From Spinacia oleracea (taxonomy: Eukaryota; Streptophyta; Magnoliopsida; Caryophyllales; Amaranthaceae), in contig NC_079489.1 of NCBI RefSeq assembly GCF_020520425.1, forward strand, positions 21,290,001 to 21,354,000: 64,000 nucleotides of DNA, written 5' to 3'. The translations under genes and the position numbers were made by a program. The notes under the pieces were generated by a model, which saw only the letters and a list, made by a program, of their open reading frames with translations, had not been told where the DNA came from and made no database searches. This document shows positions 31,919-44,033 of this stretch, in pieces. How positions within the stretch are numbered: the stretch's first letter is position 1; every line of letters starts with the position of its first letter.

Positions 31919-32270
31919 TTTTTTTCTAACTTTTTTTTGGGTGTGTGATTTTGATTTGTGTGTTTAATCAATTGATTAGTTTATGTAGGAAATGTGAGGA
32001 AGAAGATTGATGGGAGTGGGATTTGTAAAGTTTAAATGATGTAAGTCGGAATTAATGGAGAGAGAGAAATCAATGAGTGATGACAGTGATGAATGATGAT
32101 GAAGTGGAGTTTGGGAGTTGAGTTGATACGTGGTGTTCATGCATGGTGGTAGTCAAGTAAGGTGATCTTACAACTTTACATGTGTTGGTTTTACATTGGG
32201 TTGACACGTTTTTTAATTTTGTATGGTTTATGGTTTCTTTTGGGTGCAACTGTGGAAGTAAAGATGACTC
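31919..32270 (-). promoter_or_regulatory. Leader and presumed promoter of membrane protein gene
   Basis: The minus strand is A/C-rich directly before the ATG and CT-rich further up (CATCAATCTTCTTCCTCAC), as in plant leaders. I see no convincing TATA box. Confidence 0.4.
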
Positions 32271-32276
32271 GGGGTC

Positions 32277-32330
32277 GGGCCAATTCGACCCGAGATATGA
32301 TACGGGCCAATTCGACCCGAGATATGATAC
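32277..32330 (+). repeat. 27-bp tandem duplication
   Basis: Two perfect copies of GGGCCAATTCGACCCGAGAT plus ATGATAC in a row. Confidence 0.85.
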
Positions 32331-32539
32331 GGCCCAACGCGAAAAAAACATGTCTCGGTACGGCCCCAAATTTTTGGCTGCATACCTATGCATGCAATTC
32401 TGCATGCATATGAGCTACAAATATTCCGTTTTAGCAGTTTTGTGTGATTTCTCTTTTCTTTTTTAGTCCATTATTCTGTGTCACTCTTTTTTTTTTTTTT
32501 TTAAAAAAAAAACTTTTTTATCACAGTTGTTTTCCTAAA

Positions 32540-34440
32540 AAAAAGATCTGAACATTTGAGTAAGATACAAGAAGCACACATAAAAAACACACAAATGAAC
32601 ATTTAAAGTAATTTAATGAACATTCATGTTTAAAAAATGAACATTTCATTTATTTACTTCTACTTCCTATTTTCTCTTTCTATATGCTTCTAATTTTTCT
32701 GCTTCATTCCTTTCGGCTTCACTTTTTATGTACATCGGTCTCTTTTCTCTTTCTATCTGCGACCTTATTTCCAGATTCTTTTCTTGTTGCTTCTGCCTTC
32801 AATTCTTCTTCAATTCTTACAACATCTCCTCATACCATATCTTCCATTTCTAAATCAACTTTTTTTCTTTTATTGCCGCATTCTTATCAACCTTTACCTT
32901 CCTGCAAGAAAATCATAATGTTTTTAGTTGAACATTATTCTGTTTAAGGTGAATATAAGACTTGAGAAACTGAACATCACACAAAAGTGTTTTTTATTTA
33001 TGAACATATCATAGTTTTACAAGTTGAATTTAGTTGAACATGATTCTTTATAAATTGAACATGAGACTTGAGAAACTGAACATCACACAAAAATGTTCTT
33101 ATTTGTGAACTATCATCTTCTATAAGTTGAACATGATGAATTATAAACTGAACATGGCAATTTTTAGACAACGCCACTTTTGATATTTTAGTAAAGAATA
33201 ATGAACATCTGCTTATAAAATCTGAACATTATTAAAGAATAATGAGCACCTACTTAAAAAATGCTTTTGAAAACATCATACTAGTTTTATAGGTTAAATT
33301 TAGTTGTACATAATTCTTTATAAGTTGAACATGAGACTTAAGAAACTGAACATCACACAAAATTATATATTAATTTTATAAGTTAAATTTAGTTGAACAT
33401 GATTTTATATAAGTTGAACATAAGACTTTAGAAACTGAACATCACACAAAGGTATTGAACATATATTAGTTTTATAAGTTAAATTTAGTTGAACATGATT
33501 TTGTGTAAGTTGAACATAAGACTTGAGAAACCGATCATCACAGAAAAGTATTGAACATATATTAGTTTAATAAGTTAAATTTAGTTGAACGTGATTTTGT
33601 TTAAGTTGAACATAAGACTTGAGAAACTGAATATCGCACAAAAGTATTGAACATATTATAGTTTTATAAGTTGAACGTGATTCTTTATAGGTTGAACAAG
33701 AGAGTTGAAAAACTGAACATCACTCAAAATCAAGACTAACAAAGTAGCAAATTAATCATTTCTAAAAGAAGAAAATATTTGTTCAGCGATATTATCAGCG
33801 TAAATAGATGAAGCTAATACTAATTACTATGATTAATGAAATTAATACATATCACAACCAAAAGTTAAGCAATGCAACTTGAGTTAACATTTCACAATTA
33901 CACAAATTACATAATACGATAGATGTTTTTGGTGCCAAACATAATTGATAGATAATCACATCATATATTGTTCAAAAGATAAAAATAATTAACATCACAC
34001 AAAAGTGTTAAATTTAGTTGAACATGATTTTGTGTAAATTGAACATGATTCTTTATAAGTTGAACACGAGAGTTGAGAAACTGAACATCACACAAAAGTA
34101 TTGAACATATTTTGCCTAAAATTGAACAAGATTCTTTATAAGTTGAACACGAGAGTTGAAAAACTGAACATCACACAAAAATGTTATTAGTTGTGAACAT
34201 CACTTTTATAAGTTGAAATTAGTTGAACATGATTCTTTATAAGTTGAACACGAGAGTTGAGAAACTGAACATCACACAAAAATATTGAACATATATTAAT
34301 TTTACAATTTAAATTTATTTGAACATGATTTTGTGTAAAATTGAACATAATTCTTTATAAGTTGAACAAGAGAGTTGAAAAACTAAACATCGCACAAAAA
34401 TCTTATTATTTGTGAACTATCATACATAACAACAATCCTA
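32540..34440 (+). repeat. GAACAT-rich array with about 100-bp periodicity
   Basis: More than thirty GAACAT words occur on the plus strand in 1.9 kb, nearly all in three contexts: TTGAACATGATT, CTGAACATCACACAAAA and ATTGAACATAT. From about 32920 they recur in a degenerate higher-order unit near 100 bp (AGTTTTATAAGTTAAATTTAG ... GAGAAACTGAACATCAC). No coding potential. The core word GAACAT is shared with the motif cluster at 1-1690. Confidence 0.75.
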
Positions 34441-34799
34441 ACCACAATACCACCAACAACAACAATATCAAAATTAACAAATGTTGTTCATTCTAGTCAC
34501 ACTTATAATTCTTTATCAAATAATCTGTCACCAAATCATAATCAATAATGAATAAATTGCAATTTCTCTATCAAATTAAAATTCATAAAATTGACACTTA
34601 AATCAGAAAACTATTTGCAATTTGACTTTATTAATTGACGAAATAAGTGAACTATTCGCACACAAAATTGAATACATGAACATGAAAATTCTCAATCAAA
34701 TTCACACAAAATCTAGGGTTAACAACTAATTACTTTCAAAAAAATTCGTCCGAAATTAGTAAATTTAAATTTAGTAAGTTATACAAACGAAGGAGATAG

Positions 34800-35280
34800 A
34801 ACTTACCAGATTAAGAGAAGGAAGGATTCACGGTTCTTAGTTGAGCATGAGTCAGACAATGCCGAGAGAGACTTCGATGTCGGCGGTGAAAGAGAAACTT
34901 CCAGAGAGCGGAGCATCGATGTTCGGCGGTGGAGAATGTCGACCGCCATGGCACAAGATCAGAGAGGCAACGTCGCAGGGGAGGAGAAGGCTTCAGCGAC
35001 AATATCTATGGCGCAGTGTCGCGTGGATCTAACACGATTGAGTAGCTGCGCGCGGTTGAGGAAATGGCGGTTGTTAGATCGAAGGGAGGCGGCGGTGAAA
35101 GGCGGAGGGAAGGAGGTCGGATTGTTTGGGAGGAGAGAGAAAGAGTGACTTCAATGGAGGAAAGAGAGTTTGAGGTTTTGATGAGAGAGAAAATGGTGAG
35201 AGGTTTTGATGAGAGAGAAAATGGTGAGAGGTTAGAGGAGAGAGAAGAATGGTGAGAGAATAGCTGCGTGCTTTTGTTAT
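34800..35280. other. GC-richer stretch with tandem GAGAGAGAAAATGGTGAGAGG
   Basis: Follows the GAACAT array. 35165-35260 contains two and a half copies of a 31-bp unit around TTTTGATGAGAGAGAAAATGG. Several frames are open on both strands because of composition; none shows a domain. Confidence 0.45.
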
Positions 35281-36120
35281 CGATGAAACGCAACCATTTA
35301 ATCGCGTATGCATGTACAGATAGGTGCATAGCTATATATATATATATATTAATAATTATCGGTACGGCCTCAACTACCAAAGTTCGGGTTTGGGTATTGT
35401 TACTTAGTGTACCGGGGTTGGGCATGGATCATGTTGGGTTGCGTACTTGTTTAGAATGGGCGGAGAAAAAGTAGGGTTTAGCGAGTTTGTGCTGAACTTT
35501 AGACAAAGAGGCGCGACCTATGTGTTGCGCTCGGGGTCCCTTAAGGAAATTTTAGTCAAGCAGCTAAAAGTAAGCAGACTGACCGACCCTAAGTTTCTCA
35601 TTCCTTAGTGAAGTCTGGTTTGAGCCCCGATGAAACCGATCCCTCCGGTAGAGGGTGGACAGGTCTGGTCTGGTAGCGGAATTGGGGGTTATCACGAAAC
35701 TCGCAAAAGTGGGTGGCATCATATTTTCTCTCTGAGGATTTTCCGAGGATTGCAAAACCTATATGGCCAACATTAAAATGAATTGTGGGGGTCTAACAAA
35801 ATTTAACAAATACAACATGTGAGACTAGATTATCACCTCTTATACTCGTGCCAAATTTCCAAATGATATCCATAAATAGTCCACTACTATACCTCTCAAG
35901 CCCATGCTATGAGAGACTTGTGTCAAGTCGAGCAAATTTCGTCTAGTGCCGTGATGATTTGGTCTATGCCTAACTTTAACTATTATGAATACAATACAAA
36001 TTGTTTTAAATTATCGGGTTGGGGAATTTCTCACGTGGGATATTATTGATCAAAGTATAACATATGTCATATCTATGAATGTTTTTACGTACATTTAGAT
36101 ATGAGTACCTTAAGATTATT
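35281..36120. other. Intergenic, no gene recognised
   Basis: Includes a TA microsatellite at 35333-35351. 35480-35760 is GC-balanced single-copy-looking sequence without recognisable coding or RNA signal. Confidence 0.4.
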
Positions 36121-36131
36121 TATTTTAATAG

Positions 36132-36165
36132 GTTAGTGCCCGTGCGATGCCCGACTTTAAAATAT
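36132..36165 (-). mobile_element. Possible Helitron 3-prime end
   Basis: The minus strand reads CGGGCATCGCACGGGCACTAA, similar to plant Helitron ends (GC-rich stretch followed by CTRR), but it lacks a perfect hairpin and no partner 5-prime end was found. Confidence 0.3.
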
Positions 36166-36381
36166 AATCAAAATGCTAATTTTATGAAGGTATTCTAAAC
36201 TACTACGTATGTTATATTTAATTTATTATGGAGAAACTTATATTCCAATAAAATTAACAATGAGCATCTTACATTTACAATCATACACAACTTGAAACGA
36301 AAACTATTACTAACGAAAAATATCAAAGTACATAAGCCCTTGTTTTCATTACTTTAGTCATTTAGTGGATCAATTATAATA

Positions 36382-38318
36382 CGGTTTTTTCATGAAATGC
36401 CCCCGAGGTTTGCAATAATGCACCAGATACCCCCGCGTGTTTCGAATCACATAATAAACCCCTATTTTTACCTAAGTTTGCACCAAATACCCCTAATCCG
36501 ACCTTCCGTTAGTCCTCCGTTAAGTCATGTTTATAATTCACAGAATGCCCCTATTTATAAACTTATTGCATAATATACACCTATTTGTAAACTAAGTTGC
36601 ACCAAATACCCAAATTCCAAGTATTTGAATTTAACGGCTTTACATAAACCGATTTCTAAGTGGACAAATGCAATACAAGATTTTCGCTGTTAAGAGCAAG
36701 ATTCCCACTGCTGGTCCATGTTTGTTGTGCCTGAATCGAGTAGTTGCTGAGTTTTGGAGTGAGGCTTTCGTCCAACAAGATATTCTTAATACTCAATTCA
36801 TTTCCAAATACTCCTGGTAATTGTTATTCGTATACTATGACTCTGCTAATTGTCAGAACAACAAAACATACGTGGCTGCAAAACAGAATACAGATCAGAA
36901 CACACAAAACATCACTCTGCTAATTGTTATTCATACACTATGACAAATATACAAAATAATATACAAAGTACGTGGCTGCAGGCTGATAAGATACTAAGAT
37001 ATGTAATGTTATCAGGCTTTATTCCATAATCTTCCGTCCCTGAGAAAAGAGAAATTGCACCTTCCCCGTCTCTATGTAATCCATACCCATTTATTATTAT
37101 ACTCCAAGAGACAGTGGCCTTGTCCAGCAAACTCTCAAACACTTTCCTTGCTATGGGAATATCCCCCATTTTGCATACAAATCTATAAACATTACAAACA
37201 GTTTTCTCTTAGAGAAAACCATTCTTATTCACAAACGCCAATACAGAATTAGTGACAGAGGTGCTGTTTATCTGAATACATGTGGAAACCAAGCTCATAA
37301 TCATTATAGAGTCCACTTTAACCTCAGTATGAATCAATTCACAAAAGATAGAAACTATTTATCTAAATCTCTTGCTTCAAGAAATACCGTCATCATATTC
37401 CACAGAGAAACATCCAAAATAATATATTCGTATACTATGACAAATATACAACGGAGACAACAAACAGTTCAAATGTAGTTCTTCGTTTTATGTCACGAAA
37501 CTACGAATAGAAAATTAAAAATTAGTAGTACAGAGCAGAAGCAACGGAGGTTTGGTGACAAACCAAACGCCTCAAGGTATGCAGATTTCGATTGGGAATG
37601 CCACACTGTAAACTGCAAAGACAAGATCCATCTCAGTCAAACAGTTCCGAGTTCCGCTCAACCAGGGGTGGAGGACGGTGGAGAACTTCGGAGTTTGTAG
37701 AGGTGAATTGCCGACTGAGGAATAAGATGCCTCGCTCAACAACGAACCCAAGAATCGCAACCAAACCACAGACCAACCTCCGATCAAAATCCGGTCAATC
37801 CTTCGATCAAAACGCCGAAGAACGCAGAAACAAATCTATCACCAATTTTCATATTCTTGCAATTAACATGAAATTGCTCAAAAATCTTCAAGAAACCCTA
37901 TAATTTGGGGAAAAACTCAAGAATCAAAAATCATTTAACACCAAAAACTATTAATTAGACCACCTCAAAAGGAGAAAGGTTAACAACACGATCCGACGAG
38001 CTTTACCTACGGCAGATGAAATCCTTGCAATTCGACGGCGAATTAGGCTCGCCGGTGACCAGAGAGAGGAGATCGGCCGCCGAGAGGAGGAAGAACAGGG
38101 GAGAGGAGAGAGAAATAGTAGAAGATGATTTTTTTGTAGTTTATGTCCTTCACTATGGGTAAAATGGTAAAACATAGCTAACGGAGGACTAACGTCCGTT
38201 AAGTCTAAGTGTATTTGGTGAACAATATGGATAAATAGGGGTATATTATGTGATTCGAAACACGCGAGGGTATTTGATGCATTATTGCAAACCTCATGGG
38301 CATTTCATGAAAAAACCG
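36382..38318. mobile_element. Non-autonomous MULE with 9-bp TSD, carrying a PPR fragment
   Basis: Terminal inverted repeats of about 150-170 bp begin CGGTTTTTTCATGAAATGCC at 36382 and end GGCATTTCATGAAAAAACCG at 38318. The 9-bp direct repeat ATTATAATA flanks it (36373-36381 and 38319-38327), the size diagnostic for Mutator transposition. The 1937-bp element holds a piece of a pentatricopeptide-repeat gene and no transposase, so it fits the Pack-MULE pattern. The right part recurs in the inverted copy at 63362-64000. Confidence 0.92.
36969..37200 (-). pseudogene. PPR (PLS class) gene fragment captured by MULE
   Basis: Minus-strand codons read GDIPIARKVFESLLDKATVS and continue SWSIIINGYGLHRDGE ... 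GIKPDNITYLSILSACSH, spanning just over one PPR-L/S repeat pair of an organelle RNA-binding protein. Upstream, a +1 frame reads FIDLYAKW, the expected preceding residues, so one base has been lost at the Cys-Gly codon pair near 37166. The match ends after SACSH. There is no start, transit peptide or further repeat: a captured scrap. Confidence 0.8.
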
Positions 38319-38327
38319 ATTATAATA

Positions 38328-39251
38328 ACGTCCACTATTATTAGAGACTTGAATAAGAACTCAACCCCATATGCCCTGTAAGTCGGGAGCTGATACAGTT
38401 ACACCCAAGTGTAACTGGGGCCCAGGTACACTGCAAGCTTGTTGGTCCAAGTAGGCAAAGAGGAATTCAGTTTTAGGGGGAAAAGCAATTGGTTTTAGGG
38501 GGAAAATTTTTCACTGATTGCGCCATTTAGGGATGCTAAGCGGGAAATAATGCGCCATTTGCTTCCCCTAATTTTATCCCGCCCATATATCAAAGTAATT
38601 AAAAAAAAAAAAAACCATAATATACCAATTTCAAAAACCCAACGGTAAGATTTTAATACCCTAAATCACTCTTAAAAAAAATTAGGCAAAGCTGGACTCA
38701 TGTTATCTAGCTTGCCACAAATAAAAACACAAAGGAGAGTTTTTAGCAGAACTGTAGAACTGCTACATGGTGATTCAGCTTCGAAATTCAGCTTCGAGAT
38801 CCCGCATCGAAGATAATGTAAGTTTTTAGTTCAAGTGATTTTGTCAAATCTAGCTCATAAATTCCTGAAAAAAACAATGGTATATGAATGTGTTTTTAAT
38901 GGTAATTAAATTTGTTTGAATTGATGATAAGTTGTAGTTGCTTGATATTGATGAATCATACTTTGTTGTTGGTGAGAACGTAGATCTGAACGACGGAGAT
39001 AACTAGGCGTTTTTCTTTGATAATTTCAACAAATTCTATATTTACGTAGTATTAAGAACGTTATAAGTTGTATGCTACCCCATATGGTTAAACAATAAAT
39101 TGTTAGTTTATTATAAATTTCCTTGTATATATTATGTTTGTATGTTTTATATATAAATACCGTGCCAGATAATTCGGTGTATGGCAGCATTGTATAAATT
39201 CCTAAACGTTTTTCGTATTTTGTACAACAGTGATATACGTGGGAGTTCTGT
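38328..39251. other. Upstream region of MULE transposase gene, copy 1
   Basis: Contains a palindrome CAGTTACAC-CCAA-GTGTAACTG near 38397-38418 and a poly-A run at about 38598. A TATA-like TATATATAAATA lies near 39148-39160, about 95 bp before the ATG. Confidence 0.5.
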
Positions 39252-41963
39252 ATGGCTTGGGTAGACCTAAACGAAAGTGTCCCTGATCTGAATGAAAATG
39301 TTCCTGAAAGCTCACAATATAGATTAATAACTGATGGACAAGAAGTTATCGTTAACCCCCCTAGTGTAGGGATGTGTTTTACAACGGGCCATGAGTTTTT
39401 CGAATTTTGTCAGTTGTATGCCTTCAAAGAAGGATTTGAGATGTTTATCAAAAGTAATAAGCTGAAAAAAGAGTACAAAGAAAGCGGAGTATCTAAGTCT
39501 GGTGTGGGAAAGTATGAGGCAAAGCCTCATATGATGGAACTTATTAGATTAAAATGCAAGAAGGGAGGGGTGAAAAAAGGTGTTGGGTCTAATGTGACCG
39601 GTTGTAAGATGAATATTTACGGTGTAAGTAGAGATGGGCTATTTACTATATTGACTTGTGACTTGCAACACAATCATCCTTTAAATCCTGACTGTAGTAG
39701 ACTGATGGTTAATTATAGATGTATAGACGGTACTACATTTAAGAGGGCGATGATCAATGACATGGGTGGTGTTAGCATAAGTAAGAACTTTGGTACGCAT
39801 CTAATTGAAAAGGGAGGTTATGAAAATATTACATTTAATAATAGAGACTTGAGGAACGCAATCAACGTCGAACGTCGTTCATCAAGATTTAGTGCTGCGG
39901 ATGCCGCAGGACTCGATGCTTACTTTAAGGCACAACGTGATTTGCATCCCGAGTTTTATAGCTCAATACAAGTAGATGATGATGGTGTTTTTACGAATGC
40001 ATTTTGGTCGGATGCACGTAGTAGGGGTACATGCAAATATTTTGGGGATGTTATTACTTTTGATACTACTTTCGCATGCAACCGGTACGTGTTTTAATTA
40101 AGTTTTTATTGATTTAAATTCTTTGTAATTGTACTTTGGTCCATTTGTTTGAAAAAGTAATATCCAATACATTTATATTTTTTTAGGTATCGGATTCCAT
40201 TTGCTCCATTCATTGGTGTAAACCATCATGGCAAATCAATTATATTTGCTGCGGCCTTAATTTCCCATGAAAATACTCCCTCATTTGTTTGGGTATTTGA
40301 AGAATTCCTGAAGTGTATGGGGAAGGCACCACTAGGCATCTTAACCGACCAAGACAAAGCAATTTGTAGAGCAATTGAGCTAGTCTTCCCGGGCGTCCGT
40401 CACAGACTATGTTTGTGGCACATGCTCCAGAATGCTAGTAAGAACCTAGGTAGTCTCAGTGATTGGAAGAAAATAGACACCCTGATCAGAACTGCAATAC
40501 ATGATCTGATTGATCCAGATGAGTTCGATGAAGCTTGGTGTCATGTGATGGATGAGTACGGTTTAAGGGGTCCTGGGTGGATGAAGGACGCGTATGATAA
40601 CAGGCGTCAGTGGGCTCCGGCATATAATAGAGGAAAGTTTTGGGCAGGTATGTCTTCTACACAAAGGAGTGAGGGTATGAATAGATTTTTTAAAACTCAC
40701 GTGAACTTAGATTGTGGTTTAGTTTTGTTCATTCATAATTATGAATATTGTATGAGGATAAAAGCTTAGGAAGAGAAACAGGATAATTTTGATAACATTG
40801 ATAAGCCTGCTAAGATTGATGTTGATAAGAGTGTTTTAGTTGAGTATGTATTGGTTAAGACGTACACTAGTGAGAAGTTTGCTGAGGTTGTTAAAGAGCG
40901 TAGAGGATTGACACACACAAATGTCACGAAAACCTCATGTCATGGATCAGTGGTGTTGTATAGAGCTGATGAAAAACTAACCTCACCGTTTTGGCGGAAA
41001 AGGTTTAAAAGTTTTGATGTTAGGGTGGATAAGGAAAATGGTGATTTACATTGCTCTTGTAACTTGTTTGAATTTACGGGAATACTTTGTAGACATATAA
41101 TGCGTGCAATGGATGTAGAGGATTTTCAATTTGTTCCAGAAAAGTACATACTACAACGGTGGATGAAGTGTGTTAGGTCGTACGAGAGCATTCGAGTATC
41201 TTACTTCGACCCTCTTGAATCTATCAGATTGGGCAAAGCCAAAGAGCTTTCACAACGGCATAATTACTTGTCTGAATTAGCTATGTGTAATGATGATGCA
41301 CTTGGGTTGTACAAGGAGGCTATGGATGTTGTGCGGCTAAAAATGGAGGATGTAGTCGGAATACGCAAGACTGGGGAAAAAGGGGACGACCTTATATGTT
41401 GGTGGGACCCAGATGCGAGAAATGTATTTGGTCGTCGAAGGCTACGTCCACGAGAATTTGGTGAGAGAGCCAGATTAAGGGATGTAGAACCGGTCGTGGA
41501 CGAGAACAGGATCAAAACACCGGTTGATAAACGGCATACTGGTAGGGCAAAGACAAAAAGGAATGCTCCTTTTGGTGGTAAGGCCGGTGGGAATTCTAAG
41601 AACAAAAAAGTGGTTACTGAAGAGGAAGTTATTGCTAATGAGGTAAAATTTATATTTTATTTGTTTGGTGATTCGTATCGTATATGCAAGTCCTCATTAG
41701 GAAATATAACTTTACTTTTCTACTTAAATGTTGTTTGTGCAATGTAGGAACTTATTTGCAACGCATTTGGAAATCTTCCAAGTTACCGTGCTAGGCAACA
41801 ACACGCGAATCACGTTGGGGGTACATATGCGGAGAACGTCCCACAAAGTTCTAATGTACATCCTTCTCAAAGTTCTCAAGCACACCCGTCCCAATTACAT
41901 TTGTCTCAGGATTATTCACAGTCATTTGAATTTGATATTAACGATTGGCGCACCAGATTGTGA
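39252..41963 (+). pseudogene. FAR1/MULE-type transposase gene, three exons, one nonsense codon (copy 1)
   Basis: Exons 39252-40084, 40187-41642 and 41748-41963 join with GT-AG introns of 102 and 105 bp into an 834-codon frame. Order: FAR1-type zinc-chelating DNA-binding domain (about residues 50-150, ending HNHPLNPDC), MULE transposase core (FDTTFACNR, PFAPFIGVNHHG, LTDQD, CLWHM; residues about 260-350), and a SWIM zinc finger (CSC ... CRH, residues 567-581). The last exon is Ser/Gln-rich. A TAG at 40767-40769 (codon 472) interrupts the frame between core and SWIM. The same stop is in the second copy. The gene could be a transposon's own transposase or a FAR1-RELATED SEQUENCE relative; duplication inside repeats favours the transposon. 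Confidence 0.85.
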
Positions 41964-42124
41964 ATGTTTTGTGTAAATGTAATTTAATTTGATTTCTTCA
42001 AAGATATATTTTCGTTTAAACGGTATTTTAAGAATTGAATTTTTTAATCCAATCCTCCCTTTTTGCTATGTACTTTACGTTATGTCTATATATGTAATTG
42101 ATGTAACCTCAATTACTTTGTCAG

Positions 42125-42245
42125 TGTAAAAAAAAAAAATACAAAATGAGTTGTATTAGGCGTCGAACCCACAACCAACGGGTAGACAATATGGGAAATG
42201 AGGAGGAAAGAGTAACCATTGTGACAGTGAGGCTAAGCCAGTGCT
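42125..42245 (-). mobile_element. tRNA-like (SINE-like) segment, copy 1
   Basis: The minus strand has TGGCTTAGCCTCACTG (A-box-like), then about 60 bp on GGGTTCGACGCC (B-box), then a T run. A related segment lies at 56270-56375. No target duplication was found, so this could also be a conserved transposon end rather than a SINE. Confidence 0.4.
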
Positions 42246-42580
42246 ATTTGTGGGCAACAATACTATTTATTGTATACTTTATATTACTTAATAATGTACA
42301 TACAACGAATCTATTACACTGGGAAACAATTATTAAAACAACGACTTCATTATACTAGTCTTACCAAATGTAAACATGATGTGTTTGGTCATTGTAGTCA
42401 AAATATGCATTCCCATGTCATGCAAAACTCAGCCCCTTATTTTTTGTAATATATGAATATTATTTATTGGAAACAACATGATCCATCAATGACATGTTAG
42501 AACTAGGTGAATATAAGGGTGTGTTCAATCCCTCCATTTCAAAGTAAAAGTAATTATAAGAGATTACTACATCACAAAGA

Positions 42581-43075
42581 ATGGCTACTAGTGTAAACAA
42601 AATCACAACGAGATGCAGTGAAATCGATTCGATGTTGAGTGGGGGAATAACAATCGGTGAAGTGACTGAGGTGTGTGGCGAAAATGCATCAGGTAAGACT
42701 CAATTTTGCCTTCAAATTAGTCTCTCTTGTCAATTGCCGCCTTCAAGGGGTGGTATTTGTTCCTCGGCTATATATATCCATTCACTTGGTCCCTTTCCCA
42801 TACGTCGTTTAAGTAGATTAGTTCCATATGTTTTAGGGGACCTTGAAACATTAAATGGAAATCCTTTGGATTACATAACTACAAAGCAAGTTGACACTCC
42901 TCATGAAATACCGGATGTGCTAGAATGGACTGTAAAACTTATTAAAATGTCTCAAAATTACATAACTACAAAGCAAGTTGACACTCCTTTGGATTACATA
43001 ACTACAAAGCAAGTTGACACTCCTCACAGCAAATGTAACTTAGTCCTATTAATCTTCTCAGCTAACAAAATATAA
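42581..43075 (+). pseudogene. RAD51-paralogue (XRCC3-like) N-terminal fragment, copy 1
   Basis: The 164-codon frame starts MATSVNKITTRCSEIDSML and contains the RecA/RAD51-type ATPase opening: GGITIGEVTEVCG, a Walker A GENASGKTQ, FCLQISLSCQLP and AIYIHSLGPFPIRRLSRL. The pattern of LTEI..E..-GKTQ..LQL-QLP..-GG..-S-IY-HS..PFP.RRL is that of plant XRCC3, which works in homologous recombination repair. Walker B and the C-terminal half are missing. Its end is filled by three copies of a 33-36 bp repeat encoding [11 protein letters not shown]. It lies 620 bp after the transposase, so it is probably a captured gene piece. Two further copies (one truncated) exist in the window. Confidence 0.75.
42867..43024 (+). 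repeat. Triplicated 33-36 bp repeat in XRCC3-like frame
   Basis: GATTACATAACTACAAAGCA plus AGTTGACACTCCT occurs at about 42870-42902, 42957-42988 and 42992-43024, always in the same reading frame. The breakpoint of the truncated third copy falls in this repeat. Confidence 0.9.
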
Positions 43076-43079
43076 ATAG

Positions 43080-44030
43080 GATACTGTGCTACCTTTTAAT
43101 TTGGATATGTTTTTATGTTTTATAATATTTTAAAATAATATTTAATTTATTCATATGATCATTTAAATTCGATATTGGTAATTTAAGGCTTGTTTGTTAA
43201 ACGCTCGTTTATTAAGGCACGTTTGGTAATACCTCGGCTAGGCTCGAGCTTGAACTTAAACAAGCTACTCGTGACCTAAGCTAAAACAACGGAAAAATGA
43301 AAGCTCATTTAAGCTCCGCTCGAGCTCGAGATCGGAAATTTCTCATCAAGCCTAATCCTAGGTCGAACACCGAAATACTCGGTTGAGCTCGGCTCGTTGA
43401 CATAACATGCAAAAAGATCTGATAACTAAAATTGTTAATTTATGGTTATATATTATAAATTATATACTTATTTAAATCAATAAATTTTTCATTACCACTC
43501 TTTAAAATATGAGTTTTTTACGATAATTTACATTGTTATATCTATCTAATATTGTTAATGTCGTTATAAAACTAACATGCGAAATAAAACAATATATATA
43601 CCAACTTATATGATTTTTTTTTTTACTAGTAAATAAACCAAATGAATTTTACACAATTGTGAAAAAATTTACCAAAATTGTTTACGAATTTTTTCAGAAA
43701 ATACATAAAAGTGAACCCACTTTTATTGCATTATTGCGCTGGCTTCCTCTAATTTATTACATGCACCACGCGTCTCACTTATATCAATAAAGCTGATTTA
43801 CTTTTTCGTTTTTCAACGAAAGTAAATTTGTTCAAAATCATATACAACAAAACTGTAAATAGCAACAATTAATTGTTCAAAGTTGGGGAATGCTCTAACA
43901 TCTCAATACAACTTAACTCATTTGGCAGTGTGAAAATAAAATCCGGAAGTTCAAAAGTTTCTCGTATTACAATAACAATTCAAGCCTCACATTATAGTTT
44001 ACATTGCCCTAAAACACTTACTTGGAAACA
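43080..44030. other. AT-rich spacer with GCTCGAG-rich island
   Basis: 43200-43410 is a degenerate island of GCTCGAG/CTCGGCT words. The remainder is AT-rich. No gene is recognised. Confidence 0.45.
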
Positions 44031-44033
44031 CAT

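Noticed and set aside
32490-32520. Poly-T/poly-A junction that looks like a hairpin terminator
   Set aside because: Simple homopolymer runs; this is a plant nuclear region where such terminators have no meaning.
35480-35760. Possible SINE or RNA gene (GGTTTGAGCCCC B-box-like)
   Set aside because: No A-box at the right distance, no tail and no target duplication.
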